Source of the DNA: Platycnemis pennipes
Taxonomy: Eukaryota > Arthropoda > Insecta > Odonata > Platycnemididae
Length of the DNA stretch: 64,000 nt
Assembly (NCBI GenBank): GCA_933228895.1
Contig: OW121846.1
Location: 41,806,107 to 41,870,106 of the forward strand
Direction: 5' to 3'
Shown here: one piece after another, positions 38,519 through 53,126 of the stretch
How positions within the stretch are numbered: position 1 is the first letter of the stretch
How the letters are laid out: each line of letters opens with the position of its first letter
Notes under the pieces: model-generated
Told to the model about the DNA's origin: nothing
The model's database searches: none
The model's input: only the letters and a program-made list of their open reading frames with translations
Made by a program: the position numbers and the translations under genes

Positions 38519-40695
38519 ATGAAATTCATTATTTGGGGAACGCTTGTTAGCTACACGGTATTCATGTTGCTTAAAAAATTTACATTAATTGCGCTGAACT
38601 ATTTTGATACAAGGGGAACGAGTCATTTTTATATAATTAACGGCGGTAAAATTGAATTTATTTGGCTGAAATTCTTTTTTGAAAGAACGCCCCTCAGTAG
38701 GCTTTTTTTATTTTGCTGGTAATTTTGCATTTATTGCGGTAAACTGTTTTCAGGAGAGACGACAGAGTCAATTTTAGCTGAAAAAAGCGGTAAAAAGGAA
38801 TTTAGTTGTAAGAATTTCATTATTGGAAAAACGCTTCATAGCAGGATTTTATTTATTTTACTTAGAAATATTGTAATAATTTGGGAGAAACGTCCTGAGA
38901 TAAGGCGAAAGAGTAAAGTTTAGTTGAAAAACCGCGGGAAAAAAATTTAGTTGGAAGAATTTCACGATTGGGAGAACGCCTCTTAGCATTATTTTCTTTA
39001 TATTCCTAAGAAATTTAGCAATAAACGAGGTGGACTGTTCTGCAAATAGGCAGAAGAGTAAATTTTATGTGAAAAATAGTGATGTAAATGAATTATGTTG
39101 AATGAAATTTCTAATTGAGAGAACGGCTTAGAGTAGGATTTTTTTATTTTCCTAAGAAAACATTCATTAATCGCAGTGACCTATTCTGAGAAGAGTGGAA
39201 AGGGTCTATTTTAGTTTAATAAATAGCGGTAAGAATGAATTTTGATTCAATAATTTTAAAAATGAAAGAGCGCATCTTTGCAGGATTTCATTTGTTTGCA
39301 AAAAAGTATGCAATTATAGCTGAGAATGGTTCTAAGAAAAGGCGGTAAAGCCAATTTTAGTAGAAAAATAGTTGTAAAAATAATTTTAGTTGGAAGAATT
39401 TCACGTTTGAGAGAACGCATCTTAAAACGATTTTTTATTTAGCTCATAAAGATCCAATAATTACAGTGACCTGTTCTGAGAAGAGATGAAATAGTCAATT
39501 TTATTTGAAAAGCATGTGAAAAAATGAATTAAGTCAGAATAATTTCATTATTGAGAGAATTCCCCTTAGCACAATATCTTAATTTGCAAGGAAATGTTGC
39601 ATTAAATTCGGTGAACTGTTCTGAGTATAGGCCTTAAAGTCAATTTTGGTGAAAAACAGTGCTTTAAATGTATTTAGTGGAAAGAATTTTATGTTTGAGA
39701 GAACCCCTGATAGCAGGATATTTTTATTTGGCTAAGAAATTATGCATTATTGGCGGTGAACTCTTTTGAGAGGAGGCGGAAGAGTCAACTTTAGCTGAAA
39801 AAATGCGGTAAAAATGAATTTAGAAAAAATAATTTTAAATTTGAGAGAGCACCTCTTAGCACATTTTCATTAATTTGCAAAGTAACTTAGCAATAATTGC
39901 GGTGAACTTTTCTGAGAAGAGGTAAAAGAGACAATTTCAGCTGAAATACAGCGGTAAAAATGAATTTTATATGAAGAATTTGATTTTTGAGAGCAAGCCA
40001 ATTAGCAGGTATTTTTTATTTTGCTAAAAAATTTTACATTAATCGTTGAACTGCTCTTAGAAGAGGCGAAAGAGTAAATTTAATTTGAAAAACAGCGCAT
40101 AAAATGAATGATGCAGGAAGAATTTTATTTGCGGGAGAACCTCTTTTAGCATGATATTAATTATTTTGCTAAGATATTTTGCAACATATGCTTTGAACTG
40201 TTCGGGGAATAAGCGAATGAGCCAAATTTAGTGGTAAACCAGCGATAATGGTAATTTAAAAGGAATAATTTCATTTTCAAGGCAGAGACTCACAGCAGAA
40301 TTTTATTATTTCGCTTTGAAATTGGTAATAATTTGGGAGAAATGTCCTGAGAAAAGGCGAAAGAGTAAAGTTTAGTTGAAAACCAGCGGTAAAAAAATTT
40401 AGTTGGAAGAATTTCACTATTGGGAGAACGCCCCTTAGCAGGATTTTCTTTATTTTCCTTCGAAACTTTTCATTAATTGCGCTAAAGTACTCTGAGAAGA
40501 GGGGAAGGAGTCATTTTCAGATAAAAAACGGCGGTAAAAATGAATTTATTTGTTAGAAATTGCTTCGGAGAGAACGCTCATTAACAGTATATTTTAATTT
40601 TGCAACGGTATATTGCTTTTAAAGCGGTAAACTTTCATGAGAAGAGGCGATATAGTCAATTTATCTGAAAAACAGCGGTAAAAAAACTTATTTGG
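38519..40695 (+). repeat. HOR unit 2 (15-mer, 2,177 bp)
   Basis: It contains the extra monomer (TTTAGTTTAATAAATAGCGG near 39,215) and the full-length GCATGTGAAAAAATG version of the monomer that is shortened in 14-mer units. It has several private differences, so it is among the older units. Confidence 0.9.
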
Positions 40696-42871
40696 ATGAA
40701 ATTCATTATTTGGGGAACGCTTGTTAGCTACAATGTATTCATGTTGCTTAAAAAATTTACATTAATTGCACTGAACTATTTTGATACAAGGGGAACGAGT
40801 CATTTTTACATCAATAACGGCGGTAAAATTGAATTTATTTGGCTGAAATTCCTTTTTGAAAGAACGCCCCTCAGGAGGATTTTTTTATTTTGCTGGTAAT
40901 TTTGCATTTATTGCGGTAAACTGTTTTCAGGAGAGACGACAGAGTCAATTTTAGCTGAAAAAAGCGGTAAAAAGGAATTTAGTTGTAAGAATTTCATTAT
41001 TGGAAGAACGCTTCTTAGCAGGATTTTATTTATTTTACTTAGAAATATTGTAATAATTTGGGAGAAACGTCCTGAGTTAAGGCGAAAGAGTAAAGTTTAG
41101 ATGAAAAACAGCGGTAAAAAAAATTAGCGGAGGAATTTCACGATTGGGAGAACGCCTATTAGCATTATTTTCTTTATTTTCCTAAGAAATTTTGCAATAA
41201 ACGAGGTCGACTGTTCTGCAAATAGGCAGAAGAGTAAATTTTATGAGAAAAATAGTGATGTAAATGAATTATGTTGAATGAAATTTCTAATCGAGAGAAC
41301 GGCTTAGAGTAGGATTTTTTTATTTTCCTAAGAAAACATTCATTAATCGCAGTGACCTATTCTGAGAAGAGTGGAAAGAGTCTATTTTAGTTTAATAAAT
41401 AGCGGTAAGAATGAATTTTGATTCAATAATTTTAAAAATGAAAGAGCGCATCTTTGCAGGATTTCATTTTTTTGCAAAAAAGTTTGCATATATAGCTGTG
41501 AATGGTTCTAAGAAGAGGCGGTAGAGCCAATTTTAGTAGAAAAATAGTTGTAAAAATAATTTTAGTTGGAAGAATTTCACGTTTGAGAGAACGCATCTTA
41601 GCACGATTTTTTATTTAGCTCATAAAGATCCATTAATTACAGTGACCTGTTCTGAGAAGAGATGAAATAGTCAATTTTATTTGAAAAGCAAGTGAAAAAA
41701 TGAATTAAGTCAGAATAATTTCATTATTGAGAGAATTCCCCTTAGCACAATTTCTTAATTTGCAAAGAAATGTTGCATTAAATTCGGTGAACTGTTCTGA
41801 GTATAGGCCTTAAAGTCAATTTTGGTGAAAAACAGTGCTTTAAATGTATTTAGTGGGAAGAATTTTATGTTTGAGAGAACCCCTGATAGCAGGATATTTT
41901 TATTTGGCTAAGAAATTATGCATTAATTGCGGTGAACTCTTCTGAGAGGAGGCGGAAGAGTCAACTTTAGCTGAAAAAATGCGGTAAAAATGAATTTAGA
42001 ATAAATAATTTTAAATTTGAGAGAGCACCTCTTAGCACATTTTCATTAATTTGCAAAGTAACTTAGCAATAATTGCGGTGAACTTTTCTGAGAAGAGGTA
42101 AAAGAGACAATGTCAGCTGAAATACAGCGGTAAAAATGAATTTTATATGAAGAATTTGATTTTTGAGAGAAAGCAACTTAGCAGGTATTTTTTATTTCGC
42201 TAAAAAATTTTACATTAATCGTTGAACTGCACTTAGAAGAGGCGAAAGAGTAAATTTAATTTGAAAAACAGCGCATAAAATGAATGATGCAGGAAGAATT
42301 TTATTTGCGGGAGAACATCTTTTAGCATGATATTAATTATTTTGCTAAGATATTTTGCAACATATGCTTTGAACTGTTCGGGGAATAAGCGAATGAGCCA
42401 AATTTAGTGGTAAACCAGCGATAAAGGTAATTTAAAAGGAATAATTTCATTTTCAAGGCAGAGACTCACAGCAGAATTTTATTATTTCGCTTTGAAATTG
42501 GTAATAATTTGGGAGAAATGTCCTGAGAAAAGGCGAAAGAGTAAAGTTTAGTTGAAAACCAGCGGTAAAAAAATTTAGTTGGAAGAATTTCACTATTGGG
42601 AGAACGCCCCTTAGCAGGATTTTCTTTATTTTCCTTCGAAATTTTCCATTAATTGCGCTAAAGTACTCTGAGAAGAGGGGAAGGAGTCATTTTCAGATAA
42701 AAAACGGCGGTAAAAATGAATTTATTTGTTAGAAATTGCTTCGGAGAGAACGCTCATTAACAGTATATTTTAATTTTGCAACGGTATATTGCTTTTAATG
42801 CGGTAAACTGTCATGAGAAGAGGCGATATAGTCAATTTATCAAAAAAACAGCGGTAAAAAAACTTATTTGG
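40696..42871 (+). repeat. HOR unit 3 (15-mer, 2,176 bp)
   Basis: 15-mer type with the extra monomer near 41,395 and GCAAGTGAAAAAATG near 41,687. It is closely similar to unit 6. Confidence 0.9.
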
Positions 42872-44888
42872 ATGAAATTCATTATTTGGGGAACGCTTGT
42901 TAGCTACAATGTATTCATGTTGCTTAAAAAATTTACATTAATTGCACTGAACTATTTTGATACAAGGGGAACAAGTCATTTTTTCATGAATAACGGCGGT
43001 AAAATTAAATTTATTTGGCTGAAATTCCTTTCTGAAAGAACGCCCCTCAGGAGGATTTTTTTATTTTGCTGGTAATTTTGCATTTATTGCGGTAAACTGT
43101 TTTCAGGAGAGACGACAGAGTCAATTTTAGCTGAAAAAAGCGGTAAAAAGGAATTTAGTTGTAAGAATTTCATTATTGGAAGAACGCTTCTTAGCAGGAT
43201 TTTATTTATTTTACTTAGAAATATTGTAATAATTATGGAAAAACGTCCTGAGATAAGGCGAAAGAGTAAAGTTTAGTTGAAAAACAGCGGTAAAAAAATT
43301 TAGTTGGAAGAAATTCACGATTGGGAGAAGGCCTCTTAGCATTATTTTCTTTATTTTCTTAAGAAATTTTGCAATAAACGAGGTGGACTGTTCTGCAAAT
43401 AGGCAGAAGAGTAAATTTTATTAGAAAAATAGTGATGTAAATGAATTATGTTGAATGAAATTTCTAATTAAGAGAACGGCTTAGAGTAGGATTTCTTTAT
43501 TTTGCTAAGAAAACATTCATTAATCGCAGTGAACTATTCTGAGAAGTGTGGAAAGAGGCAATTTTAGTAGAAAATTAGTTGTAAAAATAATTTTAGTTGG
43601 AAGAATTTCACGTTTTAGAGAACGCAACTTAGCACGATTTTTTATTTAGCTCAGAATGATCCAATAAATACTGTGACCTGTTCTGAGAAGAGATGAAATA
43701 GTCATTTTCTTTTGAAAAAATGAATTAAGTCAGAATAATTTCATTATTGAGAGAATGCCTCTTAGCACAATATCTTAATTTGCAAAGAAATTTTGTATTA
43801 AATTCGGTGAACTGTTCTGAGTATAGGCCTTAAAGTCAATTTTGGTGAAAAACAGTGCTTTAAATGTGTTTAGTGGAAAGAATTTTATGTTTGAGAGAAC
43901 CCCTGATAGCAGGATATTTTTATTTGGCTAAGAAATTATGCATTATTTGCGGTGAACTCTTTTGAGAGGAGGTGGAAGAGTCAACTTTAGCTGAAAAATG
44001 CGGTAAAAATGAATTTAGAATAAATAATTTTAAATTTGAGAGAGCACCTCTTAGCACATTTTCATTAATTTGCAAAGTAACTTAGCAATAATTGCGGTTA
44101 ACTTTTCTGAGAAGAGGTAAAAGAGACAATGTCAGCTGAAATACAGCGGTAAAAATGAATTTTATATGAAGAATTTGATTTTTGAGAGAAAGCCACTTAG
44201 CAGGTATTGTTTATTTCGCTAAAAAATTTTACATTAATCGTTGAACTGCTCTTAGAAGAGGCGAAAGAGTAAATTTAATTTGAAAAACAGCGCATAAAAT
44301 GAATGATGCAGGAATAATTTTATTTGCGGGAGAACCTCTTTTAGCATTATATTAATTATTTTGCTAAGATATTTTGCAATATATGCTTTGAACTCTTCGG
44401 AGAATAAGCGAATGAGTCAAGTTTAGTTGTAAACCTGCGATAAACGTAATTTAAAAGGAATAATTTCATTTTCAAGGCAGTGACTGACAGCAGGATTTTA
44501 TTATTTTGCTTTGAAATTGGTAATAATTTGGGAGAAATGTCCTGAGAAAAGGCGAAAGAGTAAAGTTTAGTTGAAAACCAGCGGTAAAAAAATTTAGTTG
44601 GAAGAATTCACTATTGGGAGAACGCCCCTTTGCAGGATTTTCTTATTTTCCTTCGAAATTTTCCATTAATTGCGCTAAAGTACTCTGAGAAGACGGAAAG
44701 GAGTCATTTTCAGATAAAAAACGGCGGTAAAAATGAATTTATTTGTTAGAAATTGCTTCGGAGAGAACGCTCATTAACAGTATATTTTAATTTTACTACT
44801 GTATATTGCTTTTATTGCGGTAAACTGTCATGAGAAGAGGCGATATAGTCAATTTTAGCTGAAAACAGCGGTAAAAAAACTTATTTGG
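42872..44888 (+). repeat. HOR unit 4 (14-mer, 2,017 bp)
   Basis: 14-mer type: fused GAGAAGTGTGGAAAGAGGC near 43,542 and the shortened TTCTTTTGAAAAAATG near 43,708. A 2-base change upstream (CAAAAAAACAGCGG near 42,843) opens a longer but meaningless frame across the unit boundary. Confidence 0.9.
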
Positions 44889-46907
44889 ATGAAATTCATT
44901 ATTTGGGGAACGCTTGTTAGCTACAATGTATTCATATTGCTTAAAAAATTTACATTAATTGCGCTGAACTATTTTGATACAAGGGGAACGAGTCATTTTT
45001 ACATGAATAACGGCGGTAAAATTGAATTGATTTGGCTGAAATTCCTTTTTGAAAGAACGCCCCTCAGTAGGATTTTTTTATTTTGCTGGTAATTTTGCAT
45101 TTATTGCGGTAAACTGTTTTCAGGAGAGACGATAGAGTCAATTTTAGCTAAAAAAAGCGGTAAAAAGGAATGTAGTTGTAAGAATTTCATTATTGGAAGA
45201 ACGCTTCTTAGCAGGATTTTATTTATTTTACTTAGAAATATTATAATAATTATGGAAAAACGTCCTGAGATAAGGCGAAAGAGTAAAGTTTAGTTGAAAA
45301 ACAGCGGTAAAAAAATTTAGTTGGAAGAAATTCACGATTGGGAGAAGGCCTCTTAGCATTATTTTCTTTATTTTCTTAAGAAATTTTGCAATAAACGAGG
45401 TGGACTGTTCTGCAAATAGGCAGAAGAGTAAATTTTATTAGAAAAATAGTGATGTAAATGAATTATGTTGAATGAAATTTCTAATTGAGAGAACGGCTTA
45501 GAGTAGGATTTCTTTATTTTGCTAAGAAAACATTCATTAATCGCAGTGAACTATTCTGAGAAGTGTGGAAAGAGGCAATTTTAGTAGAAAATTAGTTGTA
45601 AAAATAATTTTAGTTGGAAGAATTTCACGTTTTAGAGAACGCAACTTAGCACGATTTTTTATTTAGCTCAGAAAGATCCAATAAATACTGTGACCTGTTC
45701 TGAGAAGAGATGAAATAGTCATTTTCTTTTGAAAAAATGAATTAAGTCAGAATAATTTCATTATTGAGAGAATGCCTCTTAGCACAATATCTTAATTTGC
45801 AAAGAAATTTTGTATTAAATTCGGTGAACTGTTCTGAGTATAGGCCTTAAAGTCAATTTTGGTGAAAAACAGTGCTTTAAATGTGTTTATTGGAAAGAAT
45901 TTTATGTTTGAGAGAACCCCTGATAGCAGGATATTTTTATTTGGCTAAGAAATTATGCATTATTTGCGGTGAACTCTTTTGAGAGGAGGCGGAAGAGTCA
46001 ACTTTAGCTGAAAAATGCGGTAAAAATGAATTTAGAATAAATAATTTTAAATTTGAGAGAGCACCTCTTAGCACATTTTCATTAATTTGCAAAGTAACTT
46101 AGCAATAATTGCGGTTAACTTTTCTGAGAAGAGGTAAAAGAGACAATGTCAGCTGAAATACAGCGGTAAAAATGAATTTTATATGAAGAATTTGATTTTT
46201 GAGAGAAAGCCACTTAGCAGGTATTTTTTATTTTGCTAAAAAATTTTACATTAATCGTTGAACTGCTCTTAGAAGAGGCGAAAGAGTAAATTTAATTTGA
46301 AAAACAGCGCATAAAATGAATGATGCAGGAAGAATTTTATTTGCGGGAGAACCTCTTTTAGCATGATATTAATTATTTTGCTAAGATATTTTGCAACATA
46401 TGCTTTGAACTGTTCGGGGAATAAGCGAATGAGCCAAATTTAGTGGTAAACCAGCGATAATGGTAATTTAAAAGGAATAATTTCATTTTCAAGGCAGAGA
46501 CTCACAGCAGAATTTTATTATTTCGCTTTGAAATTGGTAATAATTTGGGAGAAATGTCCTGAGAAAAGGCGAAAGAGTAAAGTTTAGTTGAAAACCAGCG
46601 GTAAAAAAATTTAGTTGGAAGAATTTCACTATTGGGAGAACGCCCCTTAGCAGGATTTTCTTTATTTTCCTTCGAAACTTTTCATTAATTGCGCTAAAGT
46701 ACTCTGAGAAGAGGGGAAGGAGTCATTTTCAGATAAAAAACGGCGGTAAAAATGAATTTATTTGTTAGAAATTGCTTCGGAGAGAACGCTCATTAACAGT
46801 ATATTTTAATTTTGCAACGGTATATTGCTTTTAAAGCGGTAAACTGTCATGAGAAGAGGCGATATAGTCAATTTATCTGAAAAACAGCGGTAAAAAAACT
46901 TATTTGG
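44889..46907 (+). repeat. HOR unit 5 (14-mer, 2,019 bp)
   Basis: Its first half matches the unit 1 and unit 4 lineages. Its last part (ACCAGCGATAATGG near 46,451) matches 15-mer units 2 and 6, so it is mosaic. Confidence 0.9.
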
Positions 46908-49084
46908 ATGAAATTCATTATTTGGGGAACGCTTGTTAGCTACAATGTATTCATGTTGCTTAAAAAATTTACATTAATTGCACTGAACTATTTTGATACA
47001 AGGGGAACGAGTCATTTTTACATGAATAACGGCGGTAAAATTGAATTTATTTGGCTGAAATTCCTTTTTGAAAGAACGCCCCTCAGGAGGATTTTTTTAT
47101 TTTGCTGGTAATTTTGCATTTATTGCGGTAAACTGTTTTCAGGAGAGACGACAGAGTCAATTTTAGCTGAAAAAAGCGGTAAAAAGGAATTTAGTTGTAA
47201 GAATTTCATTATTGGAAGAACGCTTCTTAGCAGGATTTTATTTATTTTACTTAGAAATATTGTAATAATTTGGGAGAAACGTCCTGAGTTAAGGCGAAAG
47301 AGTAAAGTTTAGATGAAAAACAGCGGTAAAAAAAATTAGCGGAGGAATTTCACGATTGGGAGAACGCCTATTAGCATTATTTTCTTTATTTTCCTAAGAA
47401 ATTTTGCAATAAACGAGGTCGACTGTTCTGCAAATAGGCAGACGAGTAAATTTTATGAGAAAAATAGTGATGTAAATGAATTATGTTGAATGAAATTTCT
47501 AATCGAGAGAACGGCTTAGAGTAGGATTTTTTTATTTTCCTAAGAAAACATTCATTAATCGCAGTGACCTATTCTGAGAAGAGTGGAAAGAGTCTATTTT
47601 AGTTTAATATATAGCGGTAAGAATGAATTTTGATTCAATAATTTTAAAAATGAAAGAGCGCATCTTTGCAGGATTTCATTTTTTTGCAAAAAAGTTTGCA
47701 TATATAGCTGTGAATGGTTCTAAGAAGAGGCGGTAGAGCCAATTTTAGTAGAAAAATAGTTGTAAAAATAATTTTAGTTGGAAGAATTTCACGTTTGAGA
47801 GAACGCATCTTAGCACGATTTTTTATTTAGCTCATAAAGATCCATTAATTACAGTGACCTGTTCTGAGAAGAGATGAAATAGTCAATTTTATTTGAAAAG
47901 CAAGTGAAAAAATGAATTAAGTCAGAATAATTTCATTATTGAGAGAATTCCCCTTAGCACAATTTCTTAATTTGCAAAGAAATGTTGCATTAAATTCGGT
48001 GAACTGTTCTGAGTATAGGCCTTAAAGTCAATTTTGGTGAAAAACAGTGCTTTAAATGTATTTAGTGGGAAGAATTTTATGTTTGAGAGAACCCCTGATA
48101 GCAGGATATTTTTATTTGGCTAAGAAATTATGCATTAATTGCGGTGAACTCTTCTGAGAGGAGGCGGAAGAGTCAACTTTAGCTGAAAAAATGCGGTAAA
48201 AATGAATTTAGAATAAATAATTTTAAATTTGAGAGAGCACCTCTTAGCACATTTTCATTAATTTGCAAAGTAACTTAGCAATAATTGCGGTGAACTTTTC
48301 TGAGAAGAGGTAAAAGAGACAATGTCAGCTGAAATACAGCGGTAAAAATGAATTTTATATGAAGAATTTGATTTTTGAGAGAAAGCAACTTAGCAGGTAT
48401 TTTTTATTTCGCTAAAAAATTTTACATTAATCGTTGAACTGCTCTTAGAAGAGGCGAAAGAGTAAATTTAATTTGAAAAACAGCGCATAAAATGAATGAT
48501 GCAGGAAGAATTTTATTTGCGGGAGAACCTCTTTTAGCATGATATTAATTATTTTGCTAAGATATTTTGCAACATATGCTTTGAACTGTTCGGGGAATAA
48601 GCGAATGAGCCAAATTTAGTGGTAAACCAGCGATAATGGTAATTTAAAAGGAATAATTTCATTTTCAAAGCAGAGACTCACAGCAGAATTTTATTATTTC
48701 GCTTTGAAATTGGTAATAATTTGGGAGAAATGTCCTGAGAAAAGGCGAAAGAGTAAAGTTTAGTTGAAAACCAGCGGTAAAAAAATTTAGTTGGAAGAAT
48801 TTCACTATTGGGAGAACGCCCCTTAGCAGGATTTTCTTTATTTTCCTTCGAAACTTTTCATTAATTGCGCTAAAGTACTCTGAGAAGAGGGGAAGGAGTC
48901 ATTTTCAGATAAAAAACGGCGGTAAAAATGAATTTATTTGTTAGAAATTGCTTCGGAGAGAACGCTCATTAACAGTATATTTTAATTTTACTACTGTATA
49001 TTGCTTTTATTGCGGTAAACTGTCATGAGAAGAGGCGATATAGTCAATTTTAGCTGAAAAACAGCGGTAAAAAAACTTATTTGG
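46908..49084 (+). repeat. HOR unit 6 (15-mer, 2,177 bp)
   Basis: GGTAAA landmarks at 47,471, 47,616, 47,761 and about 47,905 show the additional 145-bp monomer and a 144-bp (undeleted) neighbour. It is a lone 15-mer unit between 14-mer units. Confidence 0.92.
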
Positions 49085-51106
49085 ATGAAATTCATTATTT
49101 GGGGAACGCTTGTTAGCTACAATGTATTCATGTTGCTTAAAAAATTTACATTAATTGCACTGAACTATTTTGATACAAGGGGAACGAGTCATTTTTACAT
49201 CAATAACGGCGGTAAAATTGAATTTATTTGGCTGAAATTCCTTTTTGAAAGAACGCCCCTCAGGAGGATTTTTTTATTTTGCTGGTAATTTTGCATTTAT
49301 TGCGGTAAACTGTTTTCAGGAGAGACGATAGAGTCAATTTTAGCTAAAAAAAAGCGGTAAAAAGGAATTTAGTTGTAAGAATTTCATTATTGGAAGAACG
49401 CTTCTTAGCAGGATTTTATTTATTTTACTTAGAAATATTGTAATAATTATGGAAAAACGTCCTGAGATAAGGCGAAAGAGTAAAGTTTAGTTGAAAAAGA
49501 GCGGTAAAAAAATTTAGTTGGAAGAAATTCACGATTGGGAGAAGGCCTCTTAGCATTATTTTCTTTATTTTCTTAAGGAATTTTGCAATAAACGAGGTGG
49601 ACTGTTCTGCAAATAGGCAGAAGAGTAAATTTTATTAGAAAAATAGTGATGTAAATGAATTATGTTGAATGAAATTTCTAATTAAGAGAACGGCTTAGAG
49701 TAGGATTTCTTTATTTTGCTAAGAAAACATTCATTAATCGCAGTGAACTATTCTGAGAAGTGTGGAAAGAGGCAATTTTAGTAGAAAATTAGTTGTAAAA
49801 ATAATTTTAGTTGGAAGAATTTCACGTTTTAGAGAACGCAACTTAGCACGATTTTTTATTTAGTTAAGAAAGATCCAATAAATACTGTGACCTGTTCTGA
49901 GAAGAGATGAAATAGTCATTTTCTTTTGAAAAAATGAATTAAGTCAGAATAATTTCATTATTGAGAGAATGCCTCTTAGCACAATATCTTAATTTGCAAA
50001 GAAATTTTGTATTAAATTCGGTGAACTGTTCTGAGAATAGGCCTTAAAATCAATTTTGGTGAAAAACAGTGCTTTAAATGTGTTTATTGGAAAGAATTTT
50101 ATGTTTGAGAGAACCCCTGATAGCAGGATATTTTTATTTGGCTAAGAAATTATGCATTATTTGCGGTGAACTCTTTCGAGAGGAGGCGGAAGAGTCAACT
50201 TTAGCTGAAAAAATGCGGTAAAAATGAATTTAGAATAAATAATTTTAAATTTGAGAGAGCACCTCTTAGCACATTTTCATTAATTTGCAAAGTAACTTAG
50301 CAATAATTGCGGTGAACTTTTCTGAGAAGAGGTAAAAGAGACAATGTCAGCTGAAATACAGCGGTAAAAATGAATTTTATATGAAGAATTTGATTTTTGA
50401 GAGAAAGCCACTTAGCAGGTATTTTTTATTTCGCTAAAAAATTTTACATTAATCGTTGAACTAGTCTTAGAAGAGGCGAAAGAGTAAATTTAATTTGAAA
50501 AACAGCGCATAAAATGAATGATACAGGAAGAATTTTATTTGCGGGAGAACCTCTTTTAGCATGATATTAATTATTTTGCTAAGATATTTTGCAATATATG
50601 CTTTGAACTCTTCGGAGAATAAGCGAATGAGTCAAGTTTAGTTGTAAACCTGCGATAAACGTAATTTAATAGGAATAATTTCATTTTCAAGGCAGAGACT
50701 GACAGCAGGATTTTATTATTTTGCTTTGAAATTGGTAATAATTTGGGAGAAATGTCCTGAGAAAAGGCGAAAGAGTAAAGTTTAGTTGAAAACCAGCGGT
50801 AAAAAAATTTAGTTGGAAGAATTTCACTATTGGGAGAACGCCCCTTAGCAGGATTTTCTTTATTTTCCTTCGAAATTTTCCATTAATTGTGCTGAAGTAC
50901 TCTGAGAAGAGGGGAAGGAGTCATTTTAAGTTAAAAAACGGCGGTAAAAATGAATTTATTTGTTAGAAATTGCTTCGGAGAGAACGCTCATTAACAGTAT
51001 ATTTTAATTTTACTACGGTATATTGCTTTTATTGCGGTAAACAGTCATGAGAAGAGGCGATATAGTCAATTTTATCTGAAAAACTGCGGTAAAAAAACTT
51101 ATTTGG
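49085..51106 (+). repeat. HOR unit 7 (14-mer, 2,022 bp)
   Basis: It shares diagnostic variants with unit 12: the long A-run TAGCTAAAAAAAAGCGG, TTTAGTTAAGAAA, and GTGCTGAAGTACTC with ATTTTAAG in its last third. Confidence 0.9.
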
Positions 51107-53126
51107 ATGAAATTCATTATTTGGGGAACGCTTGTTAGCTACAATGTATTCATGTTGCTTAAAAAATTTACATTAATTGCACTGAACTATTTTGATACAA
51201 GGGGAACGAGTCATTTTTACATCAATAACGGCGGTAAAATTGAATTTATTTGGCTGAAATTCCTTTTTGAAAGAACGCCCCTCAGGAGGATTTTTTTATT
51301 TTCCTGGTAATTTTGCATTTATTGCGGTAAACTGTTTTCAGGAGAGACGATAGAGTCAATTTTAGCTAAAAAAAGCGGTAAAAAGGAATTTAGTTGTAAG
51401 AATTTCATTATTGGAAGAACGCTTCTTAGCAGGATTTTATTTATTTTACTTAGAAATATTGTAATAATTATGGAAAAACGTCCTGAGATAAGGCGAAAGA
51501 GTAAAGTTTAGTTGAAAAACAGCGGTAAAAAAATTTAGTTGGAAGAAATTCACGATTGGGAGAAGGCCTCTTAGCATTATTTTCTTTATTTTCTTAAGGA
51601 ATTTTGCAATAAACGAGGTGGACTGTTCTGCAAATAGGCAGAAGAGTAAATTTTATTAGAAAAATAGTGATGTAAATGAATTATGTTGAATGAAATTTCT
51701 AATTAAGAGAACGGCTTAGAGTAGGATTTCTTTATTTTGCTAAGAAAACATTCATTAATCGCAGTGAACTATTCTGAGAAGTGTGGAAAGAGGCAATTTT
51801 AGTAGAAAATTAGTTGTAAAAATAATTTTAGTTGGAAGAATTTCACGTTTTAGAGAACGCAACTTAGCACGATTTTTTATTTAGCTCAGAAAGATCCAAT
51901 AAATACTGTGACCTGTTCTGAGAAGAGATGAAATAGTCATTTTCTTTTGAAAAAATGAATTAAGTCAGAATAATTTCATTATTGAGAGAATGCCTCTTAG
52001 CACAATATCTTAATTTGCAAAGAAATTTTGTATTAAATTCGGTGAACTGTTCTGAGTATAGGCCTTAAAGTCAATTTTGGTGAAAAACAGTGCTTTAAAT
52101 GTGTTTATTGGAAAGAATTTTATGTTTGAGAGAACCCCTGATAGCAGGATATTTTTATTTGGCTAAGAAATTATGCATTATTTGCGGTGAACTCTTTCGA
52201 GAGGAGGCGGAAGAGTCAACTTTAGCTGAAAAAATGCGGTAAAAATGAATTTAGAATAAATAATTTTAAATTTGAGAGAGCACCTCTTAGCACATTTTCA
52301 TTAATTTGCAAAGTAACTTAGCAATAATTGCGGTGAACTTTTCTGAGAAGAGGTAAAAGAGACAATGTCAGCTGAAATACAGCGGTAAAAATGAATTTTA
52401 TATGAAGAATTTGATTTTTGAGAGAAAGCCACTTAGCAGGTATTTTTTATTTCGCTAAAAAATTTTACATTAATCGTTGAACTGCTCTTAGAAGAGGCGA
52501 AAGAGTAAATTAATTTTGAAAAACAGCGCATAAAATGAATGATACAGGAAGAATTATATTTGCGGGAGAACCTCTTTTAGCATGATATTAATTATTTTGC
52601 TAAGATATTTTGCAATATATGCTTTGAACTCTTCGGAGAATAAGCGAATGAGTCAAGTTTAGTTGTAAACCTGCGATAAACGTAATTTAATAGGAATAAT
52701 TTCATTTTCAAGGCAGAGACTGACAGCAGGATTTTATTATTTTGCTTTGAAATTGGTAATAATTTGGGAGAAATGTCCTGAGAAAAGGCGAAAGAGTAAA
52801 GTTTAGTTGAAAACCAGCGGTAAAAAAATTTAGTTGGAAGAATTCACTATTGGGAGAACGCCCCTTTGCAGGATTTTCTTTATTTTCCTTCGAAATTTTC
52901 CATTAATTGTGCTAAAGTACTCTGAGAAGACGGAAAGGAGTCATTTTCAGATAAAAAACGGCGGTAAAAATGAATTTATTTGTTAGAAATTGCTTCGGAG
53001 AGAACGCTCATTAACAGTATATTTTAATTTTACTACTGTATATTGCTTTTATTGGGGTAAACTGTCATGAGGGGAGGCGATATAGTCAATTTTAGCTGAA
53101 AAACAGCGGTAAAAAAACTTATTTGG
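51107..53126 (+). repeat. HOR unit 8 (14-mer, 2,020 bp)
   Basis: It shares with unit 13 the variants TTTTCCTGGTAATTTT (where others have TTTTGCTGG) and TTTAGCTCAGAAAGATCC, and GAAGACGGAAAGG near the end. Confidence 0.9.
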
